Source: Hsuehochloa calcarea
Taxonomy: Eukaryota; Streptophyta; Magnoliopsida; Poales; Poaceae
NCBI GenBank assembly: GCA_036346395.1
Contig: CM070594.1
Span: forward strand, 23,841,385-23,905,384
DNA length: 64,000 bases
Direction: 5' to 3'
A model generated the notes under the pieces. That model searched no databases, was not told the DNA's origin, and was given only the letters and a program-made list of their open reading frames with translations. Numbering within the stretch: the first letter of the stretch is position 1; each line of letters begins with the position of its first letter. The translations under genes were made by a program, and so were the position numbers. This document shows, piece by piece, positions 54,395 through 64,000 of the stretch.

Positions 54395-56371
54395 TGTAAT
54401 ACCCCGGAAACGAATCGGGTAATTAAAAAATCAGCTGGAAGAAGAGAGGGCAAAGAAAGGAGAAAAAAAATTCTTAAATTGTAAGGGGGTTTTCCGCATT
54501 ATTTGGATAACCTGGGCCGCGGGCCGTGACCCAGGGGCAGCCCACCAAGTGGCCGGCCAAGGGGGGTTCCCACCCCAAAACCCTAATTTCCCTCCCCCCT
54601 CCCCTCATTGAGCCGCCGCGCCTCCCCCTGCCCTTGTGCACCTCCACCTCCCTCCATTGCACCTCCACTGCACCATCAGCTCCCCAACAGCACCACCTCT
54701 CTCCCCGACAAAGCTCCTTGCTGCAGTCCATTGGAAGGAAGGCGAGGAGACGACAATTGGAGGGCCGCCAAGTTGAGGTAGCAGATCGGTTTTGTTCAGC
54801 GCTGTTTCTCGTCAGTTTTGGGTAAGATATGTACATATTCTGATCTGACCACCTCTTGGAACGTTGTAGCCTCGGTTTTAGTTTTCTTTAGGCACCGGGA
54901 TCACCTGATTTAGACTTACGGTTTAGGAGTTATCGTAGTTTTATCGCGAATGTCCTGGAGAGCTGACGAGAATTGATAGATTGTCTTGTCTGGCCATTAT
55001 GAATTATTTAGAGGCCGAATCAGAAAGGCCACCCAAAATCAATATTGTATAAAATTCAGTAAGCTTTCTAAGTTGATAAAGAACACAATTGTTAGAGTTG
55101 GAATCAAAAGGTATGGAATTTTTACCGCCATTGTTTCGCTGACTGTCAGATTGCAGACAGAAACTTTACCTAAATATAAGAATTAGTAGAAGGCCGAATC
55201 AGGGGACTTGACCAACTAGATTATTGTAGCTGCTTTTGTCTTGATTCTAGAGAGTCCAAGATCACCCCGTTACTAGTTGTGTAGTAAAAGTTATGTTATT
55301 GTTAGCGCTGCTATCCCGTAGTCCTTTCTGCTAGACTGTCGGGAAGGTGGAACAAAACCTGTATTCGAACCCTAGGTCTTGAGGAGTTGGGTTAAGGGGT
55401 GTAAACGGAGTCCAATTTTCAGCGTATTTACTATTAGCGCTATTCTTGTGTAGGAGGCGAAGTCCCGAGTAGAGGCACCATCTTTGCTTCTTCGTGCGCC
55501 GTAGCGGAAAAAGGCAAGTACAATTTTAGTACGATATTATGTGTTGGGCAATATGGTTGATTTGATGCGTGCTAATATGATTATGCGTGATGAAAGTATT
55601 TATTTCACATTGTTTATATGATGATAGATAATTAATAATTCTTATGAGAACATATTGTGGATTGTCCATGTCATTTCATATCAATCATGCATGTTGGCAT
55701 GAGATATCTATGGGAGTGGGCATTGAGATCCCCATATTTAAGATATTGGCAATGAGTCCCCATCTGAAAAGGTTGGGCAATGGGTCCTCGCATTTGATAA
55801 TGCGGGCATGAGTGAACACCGACGGGTGTAACACTCTGCAATACCGGTATATGCAAAAGAGAAAAGAAAAGTGCATTTGAGCAATTTGCATAGCATGAGC
55901 ATATGAAATATTTATTATTGAGAATTGTGGATGGATGATGATGGTTACAGTTGTTTATGTTATTATCTTGCTAAATGTACTTTGTTGAGTCTTGGATTCA
56001 CTCTTGCTGTTACTGTGTTTGTAGGTACCCCGTTTGTGGACGGCATGCATGGGAGGGAGTAGATTTATGCTTAGATGCACATTGGCACGAACCAATTCTC
56101 CATTGAATAAACAAATTGAATGATAGTTTAGAATTTGAGTAAACCGCTTAAGGTTTCTTATATTTATGCTTTATGCCTTGGATAATTTTTATGGACATGC
56201 TTTAGATTGTGCGTTTGGATAATGTTTATTCCTATTGTTAGCTGTGCAAACCCCCGGTATGGTTAGTTATTCAAAGGAGAATCTGACGAAAGTTAGCAAA
56301 ATATCTTAGTTTAATTTATATTTATGTAAGTTTGGTAGCATTCCAAGCTCAGGTTGGGCTGGGGTGTTACA
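54395..56371 (+). repeat. 5' LTR of the chromovirus
   Basis: It runs from TGTAATACCCCGGAAACG to GGGGTGTTACA, with TGTAA/TTACA ends and 1,977 bp. It shares its start with the 3' LTR at 61515. Confidence 0.85.
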
Positions 56372-56373
56372 GT

Positions 56374-56385
56374 TGGTATTAGAGC
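56374..56385 (+). other. Primer-binding site of the chromovirus
   Basis: TGGTATTAGAGC differs at one base (C to T) from the initiator Met tRNA site TGGTATCAGAGC. Confidence 0.75.
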
Positions 56386-56623
56386 GGGTTTTAGGTCCGT
56401 GGTGAATAGGTTAGTAACTTAAATAACTTGATTTGCTAAAATCTGTAAATGGTAAATTAACTTAAAACTTGACACACTGTGCACAGTAGGTGGGAATGGG
56501 AAAAATCATTGATCTGCAATTATGATAGAATTGTTTCATTGAGATGGTTGTACTGATTTGTTATGATATTATGTTTGTTTGCTCTAATGTTAAGTGGATA
56601 GCTTTTTATCTTTGAAATTCAAA

Positions 56624-58173
56624 ATGGCGAGAGGTTGAGGGCGTGGACGTGGTGCGGGTCGTGGTCGTGGTCGTGGTTGGTTGCATCCTCATCCCGGCCG
56701 AAGAGGCTGTTGGTGGGGTGGCTGAGGAGGTTGCATCTGCCGCTCGTCCGATTCTTGATGCCTGTGCCGCGTCGTACCGCCTTACTTCAGGAACTTCAGA
56801 GAGAGGTTTAGCAGCTTCGTCAACAGGTGCAGGCAGCTCCTCCTGCTATGGGTGCACCTGTTGCTGCTCCGATGGCTGCACCAGCTCCTTCGGAGGCTAG
56901 AATGAGCCTCCGGGAGTGGAAGTCCCTTCGTCTCGACACCTTTGACAGAGCGGGTACTCCGGTACAAGCTGCTGACTGGCTTCAGTACATGGAGAGGCAG
57001 TTTGGTGCATTGGAGATGACTTCAGTGCAGAAGGTGTGCTTCGTGGCTTTTCAACTGAAGGGCCAAGCGGATATCTGGTGGGAGGGAGTCCTATCAGCCA
57101 GGACTCCACTGCAGGGACCGGTTACTTGGGAGGATTTTTTTGGAGTAGTTCAGGGCTAAGTTTTATCCTGATTCTTTCCTTGAGAGGATGGAACATTCCC
57201 TGATGACCTTCGTTCAGGGGAAGCTGTCCGTAGCGGACTATGAGGCGGGATTCAACAACTTAGTCCACTTTGTGCCAGCTGTGGCTAGCAATGACTGAGA
57301 AAAGGCAAAGTGGTTCCGTAGGGAATTGAACCCTGAGTATTGCCACGTCCTGGGAGCGACCAACTTGCTTCACTTCAACAGTGTGGTCGATCAGGCCAAG
57401 GGTATGGAGTTGGAGCGGGAACTTAATAGGGAAAGGCAGACTCCTAGCAGCTTTACCTCTACTGGAGGATCAGTCAGTGGGCACAAGAGGAGCTTCAGTG
57501 GTGGAGGTGGGTCTTCTCAGCGACCCGCTTCCAAGAGATTTCAGGAAGGTCCACGCTCTCAGCCGCCTACGTGTTCTGGCCAGCAGAGGCATGTCGCTTC
57601 TCCTGCCCAAAGATACTACTGCCACTTTGCGCCCAGCCGTGCCGTGGAATGATATGCTTCAAGTGTGGTGACAATCACCATGCCTCTGAGTGTTCCTTCA
57701 CGGGGGATTGTTGCCATTGTGGCCAGTCAGGCCACAAGATGATAGTGTGCAGGAAGAACCCAGCGTGCATCATCAATTGGGAGTCTGCTCCTGCAGCATC
57801 TTCAGCCGTTACTCACCGGGGTTCAGTCCAGACACTGATGGCAGCTCCCACACCCCAGTACCCTTCTGGTTGGGTTTCTCCTACAGCGTTCACGCTAGTG
57901 CCACCGCCAGAGTTCTACTGGAACCCCGCACCGTTTGCGACACCGTCATTTGCTCCACTAGCGGTAGTTCCTGCTCATCCTTCGTCGAGTGTTGGGGTAT
58001 CTTCTGCACCGGTGCCACAGGGAGTTTACGCCATGCCCACCCCAGCTACTGCAAGCCGTCCTGACGTGGTGATAGGTACCCTACTAGTCGATTCCCTTGA
58101 GGCTTTTATCCTTTTTGATTCGGGGCTACCTACTCGTTTGTCTCTACGGCGTTTGCTAGAAGGGCGAATTTGA
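56624..58173 (+). pseudogene. Chromovirus gag and protease region, broken
   Basis: Gag starts at ATG 56624 with a Gly/Arg repeat (GRGRGAGRGRGRG), interrupted by TGA at 56636 and 56723. The gag core at 56827-57160 reads DTFDRAGTPVQAADWLQYME and GQADIWWEGV. After a shift, LSVADYEAGFNNLVHFVP continues to a TGA at 57296 and then to about 57650. A CCHC-type knuckle block follows in another frame (CFKCGDNHHASEC, then CCHCGQSGHKMIVC). The protease region begins near 58080 (LVDSLEAFILFDSG, the DSG active site). The frame then shifts and carries on at 58170-58478 (NLIVIQMEPFDVILGMDWL). Confidence 0.8.
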
Positions 58174-58484
58174 GTATGCAGCGGATTTCTCAGTCAGTGT
58201 TGGTTAGTTCTCCTGGGGGTATGATTGCGAGTTCAACTGTTTGTCCTGGGTGTTCTATTATTATTGATGGGGGGAAGTTCACGGCAAACTTGATAGTAAT
58301 TCAGATGGAGCCGTTCGATGTTATATTGGGTATGGATTGGTTGCATGCTTATCGAGCGGTGATATCCTGTTTCAGTGGGATAGTCTCTGTGCAGACCCTG
58401 TCTGGGGATACTTTGACCTTTCAGGGGAGCGCGCTTCGGTGCTCTCTTTTGATGTTGGCCGTATTGTTCCCGGGTTAGCGTGTA

Positions 58485-60227
58485 GTGAAGACTGGACTTC
58501 TTTTATCTCTTGCTGAGAAATCGAGTATGGCTTCGCGGATTGAGGAGATTCCAGTGGTGAGGGATTACCCGGATGTGTTCCCGGATGAGCTTCCGGGCTT
58601 GCCACAAGCGCGAGACGTGGAGTTTTGCATCGACCTTGTTCCGGGTACTCGGCCCATCTCGATGTCTCCTTATCGTCTGGCACGTCCATTCCAGGATGAG
58701 TTGAAGAAGCAGTTGGATGAATTACTGACTAAGGGTTTGATCAGGCGTAGTGTATCGCCATGGGGAGCACCTGTTCTATACACAGAAAAGAAGGATTGGA
58801 GTTGGCGCATGTGTATTGATTACTATGCGCTCAACGCAGTTACGATCAAGAATAAATACCCTTTACCCCGTATTGAGGACCTGTTTGATCGGTTGAAGGG
58901 AGCCCAGGTGTTCTCCAAGATCGATCTCAAGTTTGGGTATAATCAGATTCGGGTGCGTGGGCAGGATATAGAGAAGACTGCATTCTCCACTAGATATGGG
59001 CATTATGAGTATACAGTCATGTCGTTTGGATTTACTAATGCACCAACCGTCTTTATGGAGACCGTGAACAACATGTTACATGAGTACCTGGATGATTTCG
59101 TAGTGGTGTTCATCGACGATATTCTTATCTATTCCAAGACTCATGAGGATCATGACCATCACTTGAGGTTGGTCCTAGGGACCTTGAGAGAACACAAGTT
59201 CTACGCCAAACTGAAGAAATGTGAATTTTGGATTTCAGAAGTAAGCTTTCTGGGTCACATAATTAATCCTCAGGGAGTTGCTGTTGATCCTAGCAAGGTC
59301 TCGACAGTGGTGGACTGGAAGAGGCCGACCAATGTGAAGGAGGTGAGGAGTTTTCTGGGCTTGGCGGGGTATTACCGACGTTTTGTGCAGGATTTCTCTA
59401 TTATTGCCAAGCCGATGTCCCAGCTTACGCAGAAAGGGGTAAAGTTTCAATGGACTGATGAATGTGAGCACAGTTTTTGCACATTAAAGGAGAAACTGAT
59501 GACCTCTCCTATTCTCACTTTTCCCAAGCTGGGGAAGCGATTCACCGTCTATTCTGATGAGTATCGAGTGGGTCTGGGCTGTGTGCTTATGCAAGATGGT
59601 AAAGTGATTGCCTATGCATCGAGACAGTTGAAGAAGTATGAACAGAATTATCCCACTCATGACTTGGAGTTGGCTGCCGTTGTCTTCGCCCTCAAGATTT
59701 GGAGGCATTATCTGTATGGGGAGTTGTGTGACATCTTCACAGATCACAAGAGTCTCAGGTACATCTTCACCCAGAAGGATCTGAATTTGAGGCAGAGAAG
59801 GTGGTTGGAGTTGATAAAGGACTATGATATGATAATTCAGTGTCATCCAGGCAGGGCTAATGTGGTCGCGGATGCTCTCAGTCGTAAGGCGACTCCTGCT
59901 ACTTTGGATTGCCTCATTGCTGATTTCGATCGCATGGGGATATCTTATTGTTGTGCGGGCGCAGCGCAAGTTGAGACTCAGTTGATCTTTCATCCACTAT
60001 CCTGCACTGTCAAGCTGGAAGCACAGCGAGAAGACCGGTTACTACAGAAGGTCAGACAGCGATTGGATGAGGGCAAAGAAGGAGATTTTAGTATGGATAC
60101 TTCGGGTGCCTTGTTGTTTAAAGGCCGTCTGTGTGTGCCACAAAAGGCGGAGGTCAAAGATGATATCTTGAGGGAGGCACATCGCACTCCGTACACCGTT
60201 CATCCTGGTGAGACTAAGATGTACTGA
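58485..60227 (+). pseudogene. Chromovirus reverse transcriptase and RNase H, ends at a premature stop
   Basis: A 580-codon frame covers the RT and RNase H domains. RT motifs include the FxDD-type catalytic block VFIDDILIYS at about residue 210 and KIDLKFGYNQIRV ahead of it. Then come FLGHIINPQGVAVDPSKV and the connection region. RNase H is read through FTVYSDEYRVGLGCVLMQDG, DLELAAVVFALKIWRHYLYG, DHKSLRYIFTQKDLNLRQRR and VVADALSRK. The integrase H-H part (REAHRTPYTVHPG) begins near residue 560, and the frame ends at TGA 60225-60227. The normal enzyme would read on, so this is the start of a longer polyprotein. The frame opens with a non-ATG codon because it continues from protease. Confidence 0.9.
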
Positions 60228-61395
60228 GATCTGAAGCAACACTTCTGGTGGAAGAGGATGAAGGTGGACATTGCTAATTATGTAGCTTCTTGCGGTGTTT
60301 GCCAACAAGTGAAAGCTGAGCACAAACGACCCGCGAGGTTGTTGCAGCCGCTGGAAGTCCCCCTGTGGCCATAGGATGATATCTTGATGGATTTTGTAGT
60401 AGCATTACCTCGCTCACCGCGAGGAAAGGATGCCATTTGGGTAGTAGTGGATCATTTCAGCAAGTCTGCGCACTTCATTCCTATTCGCACAACCAGTTCA
60501 GCGAGTGATCTAGCTCCTATCTATGTGTGAGAAATAGTGAGACTACATGGGGTGCCCAAAACTATTATTTCGGACAGGGATGCGAAGTTTGTGTCCAAAT
60601 TCTGGGAGAGTCTGCAGAGTGCCTTGGGCACACAGCTTCGACTTAGCACAGCATTCCATCCTCAGACAGATGGACAGTCAGAGCGCACTATTCAGACCTT
60701 GGAGGATATGGTGTGGACCTACGTATTGTCATGGAAGGGCAGTTGGGAGGACCAGTTGCCACTTGCAGAGTTTGCCTACAATAACAGTTATCACTCTAGC
60801 ATTAGATCCGCACCATTTGATGTTTTGTATGGGTGAAAATGTAGATCGCCACTCTGTTGGGATGCAGTGGGTGAGAAATTAGTTTTGAGACTGGACTGGA
60901 ATAGTTGAGCGTGTAGCAATGGTGAGACAGAATCTGCTAGCAGTCAGAGCAGGCAGAAAAGTTATGCAGATGTGAGGAGACGTGACTTGGAGTTTGCGGT
61001 GGGAGACCAGGTGCTTTTGAGAGTGTCCCCCACCAAAGGCATTGTCCGATTCGGTACTAAAGGGAAGCTTAGCCCAAGGTATGTCGGACTGTTCCCGATT
61101 ATTGCAAGGATTGGGAAGCTAGCCTACCGCCTGGACCTTTCAGAGTCCATGCGGGGAGTCCACAATGTGTTTCACGTTTCAATGCTGAGAAAGTTTTTGA
61201 AGGACCCAGAGCATAAGATTTCCTTGGAGCGCTGACGATTGAGCAAGATCTCACAGTGGAGTCACGTCCGGTGCGCATCCTGGAAAGATCAGAGCGAGTA
61301 TTGAGACACAGGACGTTGGTATATGTCAAAGTGTTGTGTACACATCAGTCCCAGAGGGACGCGACTTGGGAATTAGAGTCCCACATGCGCTAGCT
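60228..61395 (+). pseudogene. Chromovirus integrase and chromodomain, interrupted by stops
   Basis: In the same frame after the 60225 stop, WWKRMKVDIANYVASCGVCQ supplies the CxxC half of the zinc finger. Integrase catalytic Asp, Asp and Glu lie in ILMDFV, ISDRDAKFVSKF and HPQTDGQSERTIQTLEDM. Stops occur at 60372 (TAG), 60528 (TGA) and 60834 (TGA). The GPY/F-like tail lies at 60972-61235 (VGDQVLLRVSPTKG, then VHNVFHVSMLRKFLKDP). A chromodomain-like segment follows about 61270-61395 in a shifted frame (VLRHRTLVYVKVL, then TWELESHMR). Confidence 0.85.
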
Positions 61396-61500
61396 TTATC
61401 CAGAGCTATTCACTGCAGGTACATGTTATTATGGTAAATTGTTAGTAGATTTTGGTATGGTGCATTAACCTTGGTTAGAATTCGGAGTCGAATTATGTTT

Positions 61501-61514
61501 AAGGGGGGGTGGAA
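61501..61514 (+). other. Polypurine tract of the chromovirus
   Basis: AAGGGGGGGTGGAA lies immediately before TGTAAT at 61515, the start of the 3' LTR. Confidence 0.75.
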
Positions 61515-62519
61515 TGTAATATCCCGGAAACGAATCGGGTAATTAGAAAATCAGCTGGAAGAAGAGAGGGCAAAGAAATGAGAATTTTTTAAATTGTAAG
61601 GGGGTTTTCTGCATTATTTGGACAACCTGGGTCGCAGGCCGCGACCCGGGGGCAGCCCACCAAGTGGCCGGACAAGGGGGGGGGGTTCCCAACACCAAAA
61701 CCCTAATTTCCCTCCCCCTCTCCCCCTCCCCTCCCCCTGCCCTTGTGCGCCTCCACCTCCTCTCCATTGCACCTCCCCTGCACCATCAGCTCCCCAACAG
61801 CACCACCTCTCTCCCCGGCAAAGCTCCTTGCTGCAGTCCATTGGAAGGAAGGAGGGGAGACGACAATTGGAGGGCCGGCCAAGTGGAGGTAGCAGATCGG
61901 TTTTGTTCAGCGCTGTTGCTCGTCAGTTTTGGGTAATATATATGTTTTCTGATATTACCACCTCTTATAAAGTTGTATCCCTCGGTTTTAGCTTTTTTAA
62001 GCACTGAGATCACCTGATTTGGATTTACGGTTTAGGAGTTATGGTAGTTTTACCGCGACTGTCCAGGAGAGCTGACGAGAATTGGCAGATTGTCTTGTTT
62101 GGCCATTATGAATTATTTAGAGGCCGAATCAGAAAGGCCACCCAAAATTAATATTGTATAGAATTCAGTAAGCTCTTCAAGTTGATAAAGAACATAATTT
62201 TTATAGTTGGAAATCAAAAGTTATGGAATTTTTACCGCCTCTGTTTCGCTGACTGTCATATTGCAAAGACAGAAACTTTACCAGAATATAAGAACTAGTA
62301 GGAGGCCGAATCAGGGGACTTTCCCAACTAGATTATTGTAGCTCATTTTTTCCTGATTCCAGAGAGTCCAAGATCACCCCGTTCCGAGTTGCGTAGTAAA
62401 AGTTATGTTATTGTTAGCGCTACTGTCCGGTAGTCCTTTCTGCTAGACTGTCAGGAAGGTGGAGCAAAACCTGTATTCGAACCCTAGGTCTTTTGGAGTT
62501 GGGTTAAGGGAAACGGACT
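61515..62519 (+). repeat. 3' LTR of the chromovirus, cut after about 1 kb
   Basis: It aligns with the first part of the 5' LTR (54395 to about 55410). It differs by small substitutions and by indels such as the G-run near 61680 and the shortened stretch near 61725. It breaks off at GGTTAAGGGAAACGGACT, where a new LTR begins. Confidence 0.8.
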
Positions 62520-64000
62520 TGTAATACCCCGGATTCAGATCGGGTAATTAGAAAAGCAGATGGGGAGGGAAAATTCAAACAAGAACTGAAATTTCCTGAA
62601 TCGACGGGGTTTTCACGATCTTCGACACGACACTGGCCTGGGCGCAGCCAGGAGGGGCCCATGAGAGGGCCAACCAAGGGGGTTTTTCCTCATCCCCAAA
62701 CCCTAGCCTATCCTCTCTCTCCCACTCCCCTCCCTGCCGCCACCCCCTCCTCCCCTCTCCAACCGCCGCCACCCTCCTCCCCGTCAGACGCGCGGACTTG
62801 TTCGCCGATTTGGGTAAGTTCCGTACGTTTTCTGATCTTCCCACCTCTGAGAAAGTTGTATCCCTTGATCTTAGCTTTCTTTAGGCACTGAGATTATCTG
62901 ATTTGGAGTTACGGTTTAGGAGCTATGAAGTTTTACCGCGACTGTCCTAGACAGCTGACGTGTTTTGGCAGATTTTCTTGTCGGGCCATTATGAATTACT
63001 TAGAGGCCGAATCTCGGGTTTTCGTCTTCTAGAGTTATGTTCCTGGTTTCCTTAGCTTTCTTTTGGCCCCAAGATCACGAGATTCCACGCTGTGGTTTAG
63101 GAGATATGAATTTTTTGACCGCACACTACTCTGTCTGTCAGAGATTTTGGAGACTGTCGGTTGCTCGTTGGTTTTGATCTAGTTACAGTCAGATTCAGAA
63201 CTCCCACCCAAATAGGTTATTGTAGCCCTTTAAATTATCTTTCCATGTTGACAAAAATAACCTCTATTGGATCAGTAGAATAAAAGTTACGTCATTTTCT
63301 TTACCACTGTTCAAATCAGGCAGATATCTCATTAGTGTTTTCAACTTGTTTAGGCCATGCTTTGGCGAATCGAGAACCCCGCCAACTAGAGTTTTGTAGT
63401 GTCATGCGTTAAGATTCATTGGGCACTAGTTTCGGGTCATTTCAATTCCAGATAATTAAATATGTTTTTCTCGCATCGCTGATCGAAGGGCTGAAATCGG
63501 GTCAATAGTTTATTTTCAATTCGGGTGCATGCGGTATATTGGGTAGTCAGAGATATTGTAGAACACCGTAGCAATGTATTTCCATGTTGTTCTTATTTCG
63601 GGAACACTTGTGTAGGCGGTGAGGCATCGCGTGTGGGAACACCTTCATTGCTTGCTAGCGCGTCGCAACGCGAAAGGCAAGTACATTGAATCCTTTACAT
63701 TGATAAATGATGTGTTTGTGTTCATGCTAATGTTTCTATGATTCATGTTTTCAATCAACGGTTACTCAACATTCATATTCCAAAGAGCAAAATCGCATAT
63801 TAACTTGTGGTGTTTTCAATTGAATGCATGATAATATGATGTATACGTGCATGTCCTTGCACTTGTTCATGATGTTGATATGTTTCAAATTGATAATTGA
63901 GAAAAGATGATGACATTCATATTACTTGCTTCATTCCATTTGTACATGCTTTAATTTTCGTCCACGGGAGTGGAATTTTGAAAGACCCATCAATTCCAAA
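62520..64000 (+). repeat. LTR of a second, related chromovirus, running off the window
   Basis: It starts TGTAATACCCCGGATTCAGA, the same family start as the 54395 LTR but with different internal sequence. Recognisable shared blocks include GTTGTATCCCT, TTTAGGCACTGAGAT, TTACGGTTTAGGAG and GGCCATTATGAATTA. Its right end and its element lie beyond the window. Confidence 0.75.

Larger units (their letters stand above)
54395..62519 (+). mobile_element. Ty3 chromovirus (Tekay/Del-like) LTR retrotransposon
   Basis: The 5' LTR spans 54395-56371, the primer-binding site 56374-56385, gag-pol about 56624-61395, the polypurine tract AAGGGGGGG at 61501 and the 3' LTR from 61515. The 3' LTR is cut at 62519 by another LTR. 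Domain order is gag, CCHC knuckle, protease, RT, RNase H, integrase and a chromodomain-like tail, as in plant chromoviruses. At least seven premature stops and several shifts make it inactive. It is inserted in the gag start of a copia element. Confidence 0.85.

Noticed and set aside
54526..54825. Pro/Ser-rich ORFs in the chromovirus LTRs (also at 61618-62007)
   Set aside because: They occur in a C-rich part of the LTR, differ in length between the two LTR copies, and show no conserved domain.

Overview
This window is eukaryotic, nuclear, and from a grass (Poaceae). The evidence is two intron-containing plant genes with GC-rich first exons and AT-rich introns, and a dense nested set of grass transposable elements: Ty1/copia, Ty3 chromovirus, Mutator-like, hAT, CACTA and small MITEs in (TA)n tracts. 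Solo LTR features of the BARE/Angela/RIRE1 type and MITEs sitting in (TA)n tracts, as described for rice Micron, suggest an Oryza-like or related grass. The species cannot be fixed from the sequence alone.

Only two genes look intact. (1) A neutral/alkaline invertase (GH100), plus strand, six exons, 11686-15317, 620 residues, with a TATA box at 11467. (2) A C19 gibberellin 2-oxidase, minus strand, three exons, 25680-17003, 369 residues, with an unusually long first intron (about 6.6 kb) full of repeats. They converge, with stop codons about 1.7 kb apart. From memory, a neutral invertase and GA2ox2 are also neighbours on rice chromosome 1, so this is probably a conserved pair. The products do not share a pathway: one splits sucrose, the other inactivates gibberellins.

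Layout. 1-2809: decayed copia element with a 3' LTR. 2810-7540: gene-poor DNA with a GA-rich triplicated repeat (3811-4240) and a GCAACAA-motif cluster. 7560-8450: tail of a Ty3-type polyprotein and probable LTR, abutting a frameshifted minus-strand gene remnant (8455-8990). 9000-15317: invertase promoter and gene. 15318-25810: intergenic DNA and the GA2ox gene, with an internally deleted copia relic in intron 2, and two microsatellite-associated MITEs plus a 440-bp foldback in intron 1. 27181-34330: Mutator-like element with long TIRs and a perfect 9-bp target duplication. It holds a broken transposase and, on the opposite strand, a second ORF with a GRF-like zinc finger that is split by a 1.6-kb solo LTR. 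36640-38260: (CA)n/(TA)n tracts, a MITE and a recent tandem duplication. 38284-51243: hAT element remnant with an 8-bp imperfect target duplication, into which a 10.8-kb CACTA element (40076-50849, ATT duplication) has inserted. 52040-54394: SIRE-type copia LTR, primer-binding site and start of gag, cut by a Ty3 chromovirus (54395 onward). The chromovirus 3' LTR is itself interrupted at 62520 by a related LTR that runs off the window.

I did not find a new functional system. The items most worth follow-up are the paired MITEs and long hairpin in GA2ox intron 1, the GRF-finger ORF carried by the Mutator-like element, and the methylation-type (C-to-T) pattern of stop codons in the retroelements.
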